Source: Dyella sp. SG609 (GTDB lineage: Bacteria; Pseudomonadota; Gammaproteobacteria; Xanthomonadales; Rhodanobacteraceae). Taken from it: 64,000 nt of DNA. Position numbers and translations under genes: made by a program. A model generated the notes under the pieces. The model worked only from the letters and a program-made list of their open reading frames with translations. It searched no databases and was not told the DNA's origin. Each line of letters starts with the position of its first letter. Positions within the stretch are counted from its first letter, which is position 1. Below are positions 6,532-14,733 of this stretch, one piece after another. The stretch spans positions 186,001-250,000 of the forward strand of contig NZ_JAAZQJ010000001.1 in the NCBI RefSeq assembly GCF_012275375.1, read 5' to 3'.

Positions 6532-8301
6532 ATGGCGGTGGAACACCAAGGGGTGGCGTTGCTGCCGGTCATTACGTTGCTGGCGGCGGGTGTCGTCGCG
6601 GCGCCCTTGTTCAAGCGGCTGGGCCTGGGCGCGGTGCTGGGCTACCTGGCCGGCGGCCTGGCGATCGGGCCGTTCGGGCTGAAAGTCTTCACCGATCCGG
6701 CGGCCATCCTGCAGGTGGCCGAGCTGGGCGTGGTGATGTTCCTGTTCCTGATCGGACTGGAGATGCATCCCTCGCGGTTGTGGAGCCTGCGCCGGCAGAT
6801 CTTCGGCCTGGGCTTGGCGCAAGTAGCCGTCTGTGCGGTTGCGCTTACCGCGGTGGGCGTGCTGACGGGTTATCCGGTGGCGCCGTCGTTCGTGGCTGGC
6901 GCGGGCTTCGTGCTGACCTCCACCGCGATCGTGATGCAGCTGCTGGAGGAGCGGCGCGAAGTGAACGAGCCGAGCGGCCAGCGCATCGTCTGCGTGCTGT
7001 TGCTGGAAGACCTGATGATCGTGCCGCTGCTGGCGGCGGTGGCGTTCCTGGCGCCGATCGCTCCTGGCAGTCCGGTGGCGCATCACGGCATCGACTGGCG
7101 CGCGATCGGCATCGGCGCGGCGTCGATCGCGGGCCTGCTGCTGGCCGGGCGCTATCTGCTCAATCCCTTCTTCGGCCTGCTGGCGAATGCGCGTGCGCGC
7201 GAGGTGATGACCGGCGCCGCCCTGCTGGTGGTGCTCGGCTCGGCCTATGCGATGCAGCTGGGCGGCCTGTCGATGGCGATGGGTGCGTTCGTGGCGGGCG
7301 TGATGCTGTCGGAGTCCTCGTACCGGCATCAGCTCGAAGCGGACGTCGAACCGTTCCGCGGCATCCTGCTGGGCCTGTTCTTTATCGCGGTGGGCATGTC
7401 GCTGGACCTGCGCGTGGTGGCGGCCAGCTGGCGCAGCATTCTGTGCTACGTGTTCCTGTACATGGCCGCCAAGGCACTGGTGATCTATGCGGTGGCGCGG
7501 CTGTTCCGTTCCTCGCACCGCGAGGCGCTGGATCGCGCGGTATTCATGGCGCAGGGCGGCGAGTTCGCCTTCGTGCTGTACGCGGCGGCCGCGGCGGCCG
7601 GCATCATCAATGCCGAGCAGAACGCGCAGCTGACCGCGATCATCATTCTTTCCATGGTGCTGACGCCGATCGCCATCGCGGCGATGAATGCGGTCCGCGC
7701 GCGCATCCGTCCATCCACCGACGGCTACGAGCGGCCCGACGGCCTGAATGGCGCGGCGCTGGTGATCGGCTTTGGGCGGGTGGGGCAGATCGCCAGCCAG
7801 TTCCTGTTCGAGCGCGGCTATGAGATCTCCATCATCGACACCGACGTGGAGATGATCGACACCGCGCGCAGCCTGGATTTCAACGTGTACTACGGCGACG
7901 GGACGCGCCTGGACATTCTCGAAGCCGCCGGCGCGGGCCGTGCCGGGGTGGTGCTGGTATGCGTGGACAAGGCCGACGAGGGCACGCGCATCACCGAACT
8001 GGTCAAGGCCGAGTTTCCGCTGGTGCCCGTGCTGGTGCGCGCGATCGACCGCCGCCACAGCATCGACCTGATCAAGGCCGGTGCGGACCTGGAAGTGCGC
8101 GAGACCTTCGAGTCGGCCGTGCTGCTCGGCGAGGCGGCGCTGGAAAAGCTGGGCGTCGGCCGCGAGGAGATCGAGGAGATCGCGCGGCGCCTGCGCGAGC
8201 GTGACCGCGAACGCCTGCAGATGGAGCTCACCGGCGGCATGTTCGCGGGACGCGCGTTATTCCGCGGCAAGCGCCATGCGGCGGATGCCGATGAGGGCTG
8301 A
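6532..8301 (+). CDS. Kef-type monovalent cation/proton antiporter (CPA2 family)
   Basis: A 589-residue inner-membrane protein. An N-terminal Na+/H+ exchanger domain of about 12-13 helices (residues 8-385) is followed by a cytosolic TrkA-N/RCK domain with the dinucleotide motif GFGRVG (413-418) and a charged C-terminal tail rich in Glu/Arg. This is the layout of KefB/KefC, glutathione-adduct gated potassium efflux systems. No KefF/KefG accessory oxidoreductase is adjacent. Start at ATG 6532, preceded by GAGGGGAA. A stem-loop at 8303-8329 follows the stop. Confidence 0.92.
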   Translation: MAVEHQGVALLPVITLLAAGVVAAPLFKRLGLGAVLGYLAGGLAIGPFGLKVFTDPAAILQVAELGVVMFLFLIGLEMHPSRLWSLRRQIFGLGLAQVAVCAVALTAVGVLTGYPVAPSFVAGAGFVLTSTAIVMQLLEERREVNEPSGQRIVCVLLLEDLMIVPLLAAVAFLAPIAPGSPVAHHGIDWRAIGIGAASIAGLLLAGRYLLNPFFGLLANARAREVMTGAALLVVLGSAYAMQLGGLSMAMGAFVAGVMLSESSYRHQLEADVEPFRGILLGLFFIAVGMSLDLRVVAASWRSILCYVFLYMAAKALVIYAVARLFRSSHREALDRAVFMAQGGEFAFVLYAAAAAAGIINAEQNAQLTAIIILSMVLTPIAIAAMNAVRARIRPSTDGYERPDGLNGAALVIGFGRVGQIASQFLFERGYEISIIDTDVEMIDTARSLDFNVYYGDGTRLDILEAAGAGRAGVVLVCVDKADEGTRITELVKAEFPLVPVLVRAIDRRHSIDLIKAGADLEVRETFESAVLLGEAALEKLGVGREEIEEIARRLRERDRERLQMELTGGMFAGRALFRGKRHAADADEG

Positions 8302-8302
8302 A

Positions 8303-8329
8303 GTGGCGCGGCATGTGCCGCCGCGCCAC
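8303..8329. terminator. Hairpin between convergent genes
   Basis: GTGGCGCGGC and its exact complement form a 10-base stem with a 7-base loop in the 41 bases between the convergent antiporter and exported-protein genes. There is no T-run on either side, so termination here would be Rho-assisted at best. Confidence 0.4.
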
Positions 8330-8342
8330 GGCCGTACTGCTA

Positions 8343-9074
8343 CTACTGCACGGTGAGGAAGTAGGTCAGCGACCTGGTCATGCCTGTCATATCCGTCATG
8401 CGGCTCACCAGCGTGTGCTGGCCAGGACGCAGCGGGCGGAACATCAGGTAGTAGCCGTAGTTCACCACGGGTTGCCAACCGGTGGTGATGCAAGGGTCGA
8501 GCGTGCTCTGCAGGCTGGGATCGCCCTTGAGCGAGAACAGGTTTTCCGAGGTGTAGAGATAGTCGTTGACGGCGCGGATGGGCCGGCCGTCCAGCGTCAC
8601 CTGCATATTGCCCATCATCGGATAGGTCTTCGCATCCGCGACGAGGAAGTCGTACAGCGACTGTCCCGGCTTCGGCCCGAAGTTCGGATCCGGACACGGA
8701 AAGGTATCGCTGACGAAGCCGACCATCAGCAGCAGCGCCTTGCTGTGCGGCACCGTGCAGCTGCGCGCGACGTCGCCGGCCATCATCATCGGCATGGCGG
8801 CGGGCGCGAGGTTCCATACCGGGCCGTCCTGGCCCGAGGCGCAGAACGCACCGGTGCTGTCGAACAGCGGATTGCTGGCATCCGGCTGCGCATACAGCCA
8901 TTGGATGGAACGGTCGGCCCAGCCATAGATGCTCTTGCCGAACGGGCGCGAGTCCTTGGGGTAGAGCTGGGGGTTGGGTCCGAAGCCGGACAGGTCGTTG
9001 CCCGGCGGCTCGGCCGCCTGCGCGGTGACCAGGGTGGTACAGGCGAACAGCAGACCGCAGAACGTCTTGCGCAT
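8343..9074 (-). CDS. Exported protein of unknown function
   Basis: 243 residues. A classical signal peptide is present (MRKTFCGLLF..., cleavage probably after TAQAA, near residue 21). The mature part is rich in Pro, Gly and aromatic residues and has several Cys that could form disulfides (for example in GAFCASG, ARSCTV, TFPCPD and DPCITT). I recognise no family. AAGGAG seven bases upstream fixes the start at 9074. It is divergent from an AraC-type regulator gene, its likely controller, across a 269-base region. Confidence 0.75.
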   Translation of the reverse strand: MRKTFCGLLFACTTLVTAQAAEPPGNDLSGFGPNPQLYPKDSRPFGKSIYGWADRSIQWLYAQPDASNPLFDSTGAFCASGQDGPVWNLAPAAMPMMMAGDVARSCTVPHSKALLLMVGFVSDTFPCPDPNFGPKPGQSLYDFLVADAKTYPMMGNMQVTLDGRPIRAVNDYLYTSENLFSLKGDPSLQSTLDPCITTGWQPVVNYGYYLMFRPLRPGQHTLVSRMTDMTGMTRSLTYFLTVQ

Positions 9075-9343
9075 AACGCTCTCCTTGTGGGTATGCATGC
9101 GCGGAAGCGTGGGGTGGGGACGGTGGGTTTCCGCCAGTCCAGCTTGGGCGCATGCGCTGATGCGCGCTTCCAGAAACTTGCGCGTTTGCATCTGGCCACC
9201 GCGCGGGTTGCGCAACGCAACCGCACAGCGTGCCGCCTCACGCGGCGGCGCGCTTCCGAAAACGTGCTTTCGTGCGCGGGCTCCGCCTGCATCGCCGTCG
9301 CGGGCGTATGATCGGCCCCGGATGCCGGCGGGGGCTTAGGCGT

Positions 9344-10201
9344 ATGTCCATAGTGCAGACGGTGCTGAGCGCACCTCACTTCACGGTGATGACGCAGGAT
9401 TGCAGCTATCCGCGCATCAACTGCGGCCACGGCGAAGGCGAACCCGCGCGCTTCCTGCTGACGCGGCGCGGGGCGTTCTCGATCCAGGTCGGCAACCGGA
9501 CCTGCCTGGCGCGGCCGGGACAAGCCGTATTCCTGGGCCGCGACGTGGAGTACCGCGTATCGCATCCGGATCATCGCGGCTGCGCCTGCTGCACCGACGT
9601 GTGGCTGGACGATGCGTGGCTGGATCCGCTGGGGCTGGAAGGCGCCGGCACGCCCGTTTGCCTGGACGTCCAGCACGGCCTGCAGCTGCAGCACGCGCAC
9701 GTGGAGATGCTGCAGGGCATGCGGCGGGGGCCGGATGCCTTGGAGGCCGAAGAGGCCTTGCTGACGCTGCTGGATGGGCTGATGCGCGGCAGCGAGCCCG
9801 TGCCGGCATCGAGCAAGGGCACGGCGCGGCAACTGCAGCGCGTGCAGGAAGCGATCGTCGCCAACCCCGGCGAGAATCTTGGCGTGGACGAGTTGGCGCG
9901 GATCGCCGGCTGCTCGCCTTTTCATCTTTGCCGCATCTTCCGCCAGGGCACCGGGCAATCGCTGCGGCAGTTCCGCCTGCAGCAGCGCCTTGGGACCGTG
10001 CTGGGACGGTTGGGAGAGGGCGAGGAAGATCTGGCGGCGCTGGCCTGCGACGTGGGTTTCAGCAGCCATAGCCATATGACGGATGCATTCCGGCTGGCAC
10101 TGGGCGCATCGCCGAGCGATCTGCGCGAGCAGTTGCGGACCAGCGAACTGAAACGGCTGCGGGCGCGGCTGACGGGAAATCAGGACGCCCGCCCGCATTG
10201 A
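9344..10201 (+). CDS. AraC family transcriptional regulator
   Basis: A 285-residue regulator. The N-terminal half is a cupin-like sensing domain (RINCGHGEGEP to about residue 100), and the C-terminal 100 residues contain two helix-turn-helix motifs, with the conserved DELARIAGCSPFHLCRIF and DVGFSSHSHMTDAF elements. The pair CACC near residue 84 is unusual and could bind metal or sense redox state. It is closely similar in layout to the AraC protein encoded at 15418-16242. The divergent exported protein is the obvious candidate target. TATGAT at 9307-9312 may be its -10. Confidence 0.88.
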   Translation: MSIVQTVLSAPHFTVMTQDCSYPRINCGHGEGEPARFLLTRRGAFSIQVGNRTCLARPGQAVFLGRDVEYRVSHPDHRGCACCTDVWLDDAWLDPLGLEGAGTPVCLDVQHGLQLQHAHVEMLQGMRRGPDALEAEEALLTLLDGLMRGSEPVPASSKGTARQLQRVQEAIVANPGENLGVDELARIAGCSPFHLCRIFRQGTGQSLRQFRLQQRLGTVLGRLGEGEEDLAALACDVGFSSHSHMTDAFRLALGASPSDLREQLRTSELKRLRARLTGNQDARPH

Positions 10202-10216
10202 GTCGCCTTGGAGAGT

Positions 10217-11332
10217 TCAGGGCGAGTGGCTGGCAGCCGCCACCTTTCCGGCATCCGCCGCGCGCTTCGACGCATTGACCCAGTTCACCTCCCAGGTCTT
10301 TCCGCCATCCGCGGAGAACGCCTGCTCGTCGCCATTCGAACCCTTGGCGAGATTGAGGAAGGAAAAGCGCGCCAGGATGGCCTTGCCGTTGTACGGCTCC
10401 TGGTCGTAGAAATCGCCGCGCCCATCGACGAAGGCGCCGATCATCGGCGAGCTGAACTTGCCGTTGCCGCTGCTGACGAAGTTGAGGCTCCACTGGTGCG
10501 CCACGGGATTGAACAGGCGCAGCGACAGGAACTGCAGATGGCCGGACGGACCCTGGGTGTCGATCTCGGCAAGGTTGGCGCGGCCGTTCCACAGCTTGCG
10601 CACGCGCACCGTGCCGTCGAGCGGCGTCCAGCGGGTGCTGCCCGCGAGGGGATGCTCCAGGCGTGACATATGGATATCCCAGTTGCCGAGTTGCCAGTCG
10701 AAGTCGTGCTGCCCGGCTGCGTTGCCCACCGGCTTCATCGGGGTGACCGCTTCGCCCGGTTTGTAGCGCGTGAGGTCGGCGATGAAGTTCGCCTCCCAGG
10801 TCTTGCCGCCGTCGTCCGAGTAGTCCTGCTCGTAGCTGTGCGTGTCGGGCGAGGTGACCGTCCAGATCCCGCGCACCAGCACGGCGCGGCCCTTGTAGAG
10901 CTCCTGGCTGTAGAACTCGCCGCGGTTGCGTTCGAAGTGGCCGACCGAAGGCGCTTCCATCACGCCGCTGTCGCTGTTGGTGAAGTACTGGCGCCACTGC
11001 CGGGCGGCGGGGTCGTAGAGGAACACCGTCATGCCCTCGAAGCGTCCGCCGGCGCTGTCGGCCTCGATCTCCTCGACCTGGGCCTTGCCGTTCCAGATCG
11101 GGTTCACCGTGACGGTGCCGCGCATCTCGTTCCACTCGCTGCGCCCCGACAGCGGTTCCTTCAAGGTGCGGATATGGGTGTGCCAGGTGCCGATGTTGAA
11201 ATCGAAATCGTGGCTGCCGTCGGCGCGCGCCTGCGCGGCGGCCGCGGTGGGCGGCTGATCCGCCACGGCGCCTGCCGGGGCGAAACCCAGGGCGATGGCG
11301 GAGCAGAGCAGGATCTTCGCGGTTGCTTGCAT
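10217..11332 (-). CDS. Exported protein with two DUF1579-like domains
   Basis: 371 residues with a signal peptide (cleavage near AGAVA, residue 25). The mature protein consists of two homologous domains of about 160 residues, starting at HDFDF (41-45) and HDFDW (209-213). Each ends in a GGKTWE-type motif and carries matching FYSQELYKG / FYDQEPYNG segments. The fold of single-domain relatives is probably a lipocalin-like barrel; no activity is known. A one-domain relative is encoded at 19537-20127. It is divergent from a LysR gene with a candidate site just upstream of its promoter. Confidence 0.8.
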   Translation of the reverse strand: MQATAKILLCSAIALGFAPAGAVADQPPTAAAAQARADGSHDFDFNIGTWHTHIRTLKEPLSGRSEWNEMRGTVTVNPIWNGKAQVEEIEADSAGGRFEGMTVFLYDPAARQWRQYFTNSDSGVMEAPSVGHFERNRGEFYSQELYKGRAVLVRGIWTVTSPDTHSYEQDYSDDGGKTWEANFIADLTRYKPGEAVTPMKPVGNAAGQHDFDWQLGNWDIHMSRLEHPLAGSTRWTPLDGTVRVRKLWNGRANLAEIDTQGPSGHLQFLSLRLFNPVAHQWSLNFVSSGNGKFSSPMIGAFVDGRGDFYDQEPYNGKAILARFSFLNLAKGSNGDEQAFSADGGKTWEVNWVNASKRAADAGKVAAASHSP

Positions 11333-11364
11333 GGCACGGCCTCGAACGGAGGGAAGTGGAGCGG

Positions 11365-11393
11365 AAGCTACGCGCCTGAGTGGCTCGCTTGAA
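11365..11393 (-). promoter_or_regulatory. Candidate promoter of the two-domain DUF1579-like gene
   Basis: On the minus strand TTCAAG (11393-11388) and TAGCTT (11370-11365) are 17 bases apart, giving a leader of about 26 bases that carries GAGG before the ATG at 11332. Confidence 0.4.
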
Positions 11394-11399
11394 TAGCCA

Positions 11400-11414
11400 C
11401 ATCTATCGCAGATG
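11400..11414. promoter_or_regulatory. Candidate LysR binding site
   Basis: CATCT and AGATG form a short dyad with 5 bases between them, centred about 49 bases upstream of the predicted start of the leftward gene and about 93 bases before the LysR gene. This is the usual activation-site position for LysR regulators. The dyad is short, so chance is possible. Confidence 0.35.
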
Positions 11415-11499
11415 GCATGACCACTTGGATGGAGCGACGCATTGCGGCGCGGCCGGCCATGCCGCACATTGCGGCTCTTTCGCCTGGGGAATGCGCCGA

Positions 11500-12375
11500 A
11501 TGGAATGGAGCGACGTCAAGGTCTTTCTCGCGGTGGCGCGGGAGCAGTCGCTGGGTGCCGCGGCCAGGTCGCTGGGCATCAGCCATCCCACCGTGGGGCG
11601 GCGCCTGCGCGCACTGGAGGCCGCCACTGGGCAGGCGCTGTTCCAGCGGCACAACGAAGGTGCGGTGCTGACCGAGGCTGGCGAGGCGGTGCTGCGGCTG
11701 GCCGAGGACATGGAAGCGAGCGCGCTGGCGATGCAGCGGCGGCTGGCCGGGGGGAGCGAACGGCCCGAAGGCGTATTGCGCGTTTCCGCGCCGGACTGGT
11801 TTGCGTCGTCTGTGCTGCCGCCGGTGCTGCATGCCTTGCAGCGGCAGCATCCCGGCATCGTGCCCGAGCTGATGGCCGGCACGCGCTTGTTCGATCTGTC
11901 GCGCCGCGAGGCGGACATCGTGTTTCGCGTGGTGCCGTTCGACGAGGCGGACATCGTGCAGCGCCGCCTGATGTGCGTGCCTTACGCGGTGTACGCCGCG
12001 TGCGAAGCGGAAGCGCCGGCGGCCGACGGCGAAGGCGCGGCCTTGCTGGCGATGGACGCGCCGGGCCTGCACTACCCGGATGTGGCATGGCTGCGCCAGC
12101 GCCTGCCGCGGGCACGTACCGTGTTTGCCACCAACCACCGCGGGTTGCAGGCGCGGTTGTGCGCACGTGGCATGGGCATTGCGGTTTTGCCGCGGCCGGT
12201 GGGCGAACAGATGGCCGGCCTGCGCGAACTGGATCTGGGCGGTCTGCCGCCCGGCCGCGAGGTGTGGATGGGCTATCACCGCGATCTGCGCCGCATGGAC
12301 CGCCTGCGTGCGCTGGCCGACCTGGCCGCGCGGATGCTCGGCGACGGAGTGCTCGATCCGCCCTTACGGAATTGA
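11500..12375 (+). CDS. LysR family transcriptional regulator
   Basis: A 291-residue regulator with an N-terminal winged helix (residues 1-65, SLGAAARSLGISHPTVGRRL) and a substrate-binding domain of the type-2 periplasmic binding fold (about 90-285). Two ATGs are possible; TGGGGA ends directly at the first (11491) but stands a proper 9 bases before the second, so I use 11500. The divergent exported DUF1579-like gene is the probable target. The effector is not predictable. Confidence 0.9.
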   Translation: MEWSDVKVFLAVAREQSLGAAARSLGISHPTVGRRLRALEAATGQALFQRHNEGAVLTEAGEAVLRLAEDMEASALAMQRRLAGGSERPEGVLRVSAPDWFASSVLPPVLHALQRQHPGIVPELMAGTRLFDLSRREADIVFRVVPFDEADIVQRRLMCVPYAVYAACEAEAPAADGEGAALLAMDAPGLHYPDVAWLRQRLPRARTVFATNHRGLQARLCARGMGIAVLPRPVGEQMAGLRELDLGGLPPGREVWMGYHRDLRRMDRLRALADLAARMLGDGVLDPPLRN

Positions 12376-12456
12376 ACGGCGGCGGTACGCAGGCGTCAGT
12401 GTCCGGGGCGCATCGTGCGGCGCATCCTGGCTGCCTCGTCACCGTGAGGAACAGCC

Positions 12457-13371
12457 ATGTGTCCATCCGTTCCGCTTTCCGTTCGCGCCATGGAGGCGCG
12501 AACGCCGCCGTCTTCCGTGCATGCGGCGATGCGCTTGGGCAAGTTCAGGGTGTTTGCCCTCTCGGATGGCGATTTCGATCTGGCGGCCGTGCAGTTGCTG
12601 ATCGAAGAACGGCCCGGCCAGGTGAGCGAGCTGCTGGAGCGCGCGCAGCTCCCACCGGTGATGCGCAGTTCCGTCAATGCGTTCCTGATCGACACGGGCG
12701 AAGCCCGCGTTCTGGTCGATGCGGGCGCGGGGGAGCTGCAAGGCCCGGGGCTGGGGAGGTTGGAGGCGTCATTGCGCAAGGCGGGCTATGCGCCGGAGGA
12801 CATCGATGCGGTGCTGCTGACGCATCTGCATCCCGATCACGTGGGCGGGATCGCACGCGCGGGGCGCAGGGTGTTTCCCGCCGCGGAGGTATGGGTCGAT
12901 GCGCGCGAGCTGGTGTTCTGGTGCGATGGCACGCGCAGTGCGCAGGTCGATGCGAGTGTGCGCGCCAGTTTCGATGGTGCGATGGCGTCGCTGCGGCCTT
13001 ACGAGTCAGCAGGCGTTCTGCGCAGTTTCCGGCCTGGCGAGCAACCGGTCCGCGGGCTGCGCACAATGGGGCTGGAAGGGCATACCGCCGGGCATACGGG
13101 TTTTATGGTGGAAAGCGAAGGCGAGCGCCTGATCGTCTGCGGCGACGTGCTGCATGTGGCCGCGCTGCAGCTGGCGGAGCCGCGCCTGGCCATCCGCTAC
13201 GACAGCGAGCCGGCGCTGGCGAGCGATGCACGCGAGCATCTGCTTGCAACTGCTGCCGGGCGTGGCGATTGGCTGGCGGCGGCGCATGCGCCGTTTCCCG
13301 GCATCGGCAAAGTGCGGCGCGATGGCCCGGGCTATGCGTGGCTGCCTTTGGCTCAAGCCATTGCGGCTTGA
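12457..13371 (+). CDS. Metallo-beta-lactamase fold hydrolase
   Basis: A 304-residue dinuclear zinc hydrolase. The metal motif HxHxDH is His123, His125, Asp127 and His128 in LTHLHPDHVGG; further ligands are His209 or His213 (GHTAGHTG) and Asp230 (CGDVLH). The layout resembles N-acyl homoserine lactonase-like and other quorum-quenching or lactamase relatives, but the substrate is open. No signal peptide is seen. GAGGAA five bases before ATG 12457 fixes the start. It lies 81 bases after the LysR gene on the same strand and may share its regulation. Confidence 0.88.
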   Translation: MCPSVPLSVRAMEARTPPSSVHAAMRLGKFRVFALSDGDFDLAAVQLLIEERPGQVSELLERAQLPPVMRSSVNAFLIDTGEARVLVDAGAGELQGPGLGRLEASLRKAGYAPEDIDAVLLTHLHPDHVGGIARAGRRVFPAAEVWVDARELVFWCDGTRSAQVDASVRASFDGAMASLRPYESAGVLRSFRPGEQPVRGLRTMGLEGHTAGHTGFMVESEGERLIVCGDVLHVAALQLAEPRLAIRYDSEPALASDAREHLLATAAGRGDWLAAAHAPFPGIGKVRRDGPGYAWLPLAQAIAA

Positions 13372-13459
13372 GTTGGCGTGGTAGTGCAGTACGCAGACAG
13401 CAGAGCAGGCCGGGGTCCGCCCGTGGCTTTCCCCAGCCTGCTTGCGCGAATCGCTGGGA

Positions 13460-14206
13460 TCAGCGCGCGCCGCCCGCGGCATACAGCTTCTCGCCGGTCA
13501 GCCAGTACGAGTCGTCGGAAGCCAGGAACACCGCGATCGAAGCAATGTCATCCGGCTGGCCGATGCGGCCGAGCGGGGTGTGCGCGATGGCCTCCTGATG
13601 GAAGTCCGAACCGATGAAGCCGGCGGTCACGGTGCCTTCGGTTTCCACCATGCCCGGGTTCAGCGCATTGACGCGGATCTTGCGCGGGCCCAGCTCGCGC
13701 GACAGCACGCCGGTGATGGCGTCGACCGCGCCCTTGGTGGCGGTGTAGACCGAGCCGCCCGGCGGCACGATGCGGGTGACCAGCGAGCCGATGTTGATGA
13801 TGCTGCCGCCGTCGTTCATATGCTTGGCCGCGGCCTGGGTGGTCAGCAGCAGGCCCAGCACGTTCACGTTGAACTGCTTGTGGAAATGCTCTTCGGTGAT
13901 CTGCTCCAGCGGCGCGAACTCGTACACGCCGGAGTTGTTCACCAGGATGTCCAGGCGGCCGAATTCCTTGACCGCGGCATTGGCGATGGCCTCGGCGTCG
14001 GCGGCCAGGGAAACGTCGCCCTTCACCGCCACGGCCTTGCCGCCGGCCTTGGTGATGGCCTCGACCACGGCGTCGGCGCCCGCCTTGCTGGACGCGTAGT
14101 TGACGACGACGGCGGCGCCTTCGGCGGCCAGCGCCTTGGCGATGCCGGCGCCGATGCCCTTGGATGCGCCGGTGACCAGCGCGACTTTGCCTTTGAGCTT
14201 GCTCAT
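13460..14206 (-). CDS. Short-chain dehydrogenase/reductase
   Basis: A 248-residue classical SDR. The cofactor motif TGASKGIG is at 12-19, NNSG follows strand 4 (about 90-93), and the catalytic residues are Ser141, Tyr154 and Lys158. The length and sequence are those of the FabG/glucose-dehydrogenase branch; Asn37-Tyr38 after strand 2 suggests NADP(H). There is no fatty-acid synthesis context. It faces an ArsR-like regulator across a 111-base region full of GAAC half-sites, which argues for an inducible role. Confidence 0.92.
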   Translation of the reverse strand: MSKLKGKVALVTGASKGIGAGIAKALAAEGAAVVVNYASSKAGADAVVEAITKAGGKAVAVKGDVSLAADAEAIANAAVKEFGRLDILVNNSGVYEFAPLEQITEEHFHKQFNVNVLGLLLTTQAAAKHMNDGGSIINIGSLVTRIVPPGGSVYTATKGAVDAITGVLSRELGPRKIRVNALNPGMVETEGTVTAGFIGSDFHQEAIAHTPLGRIGQPDDIASIAVFLASDDSYWLTGEKLYAAGGAR

Positions 14207-14261
14207 GACGGATTTCCTGTCAGGTGATGGAAGGGCGAACTGCCCGGTTCAGTAATTCAAT

Positions 14262-14288
14262 AGTTCGCAACATATGAACTAACGAACT
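14262..14288. promoter_or_regulatory. GAAC/GTTC operator region between SDR and ArsR-like gene
   Basis: AGTTCG and CGAACT form a 6-base inverted repeat 15 bases apart; inside it AGTTC and GAACT form a second dyad (14262-14280). A third pair, GAAC-N6-GTTC, lies at 14237-14250. The cluster occupies the whole shared promoter region and is a good candidate for binding of the divergent regulator. Confidence 0.5.
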
Positions 14289-14301
14289 GCAAGTCAAGGG
14301 C

Positions 14302-14310
14302 TGCTAAGAT
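14302..14310 (+). promoter_or_regulatory. Extended -10 promoter of the ArsR-like gene
   Basis: TGC followed by TAAGAT (14305-14310) stands 7 bases before ATG 14318, predicting transcription to start at the A of the start codon. No -35 match is seen. Confidence 0.55.
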
Positions 14311-14317
14311 CGCCGCC

Positions 14318-14695
14318 ATGAGACCGCTAGTTCACCCCTCGATCGAAGACGTCACCGTGGAAGGCATCCTCCACGCCTTGGCCGACCCGGTACGGGTGGC
14401 CATCTATGCCGGGCTCGCCGCTTCGGAGAAGGGCACGAGCTGCTCGGCCTTCCTGCAGCTGGACGACCGCGAGATTCCGAAGTCTACGCTCTCCCAGCAT
14501 TTCCGTGCCTTGCGCGAAGCTGGCCTGATCCGCAGCGAACGGCAGGGCGTGGAGATGCGCAACACCACACGCTGCGGGGAGATCAACCAGCGCTTTCCCG
14601 GCTTGTTGCCGGCGGTGATGGGGGCGTATCAGCAGCAGCTGATGGATCGGATCAAGGCGGCGAAACGGAAAGGCGGCAAGGCCAGGGGCGTTTGA
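14318..14695 (+). CDS. ArsR-type winged-helix transcriptional regulator
   Basis: A 125-residue helix-turn-helix regulator. The ArsR core runs from ILHALADPVRVAIYAGL (about 18-34) through the recognition helix near KSTLSQHFRALREAGL to a basic wing. A lone Cys (GTSCSAF) precedes the recognition helix; classical metal-binding ELCVCDL is absent, so a non-metal signal is likely. The C-terminus is strongly basic (KAAKRKGGKARGV). It is divergent from the SDR gene, its probable target. Confidence 0.88.
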   Translation: MRPLVHPSIEDVTVEGILHALADPVRVAIYAGLAASEKGTSCSAFLQLDDREIPKSTLSQHFRALREAGLIRSERQGVEMRNTTRCGEINQRFPGLLPAVMGAYQQQLMDRIKAAKRKGGKARGV

Positions 14696-14733
14696 TCTTT
14701 CGCTCCGCGGAGCGCGGATCTGCATGGGGACGT

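Noticed and set aside
6151-8058. Open frame of about 635 codons opposite the Kef-type antiporter
   Set aside because: Antisense shadow of a clear membrane transporter gene; His/Gln/Arg-rich and without domains.
13372-13459. Stretch between metallo-beta-lactamase and SDR genes checked for a terminator or tRNA
   Set aside because: No stable stem followed by a T-run and no cloverleaf-like structure was found.
11442-13598. Open frame of about 718 codons on the plus strand over the LysR and metallo-beta-lactamase genes
   Set aside because: It is out of frame with two well-recognised genes and has the Arg/Ala/Gly composition of a shadow frame.
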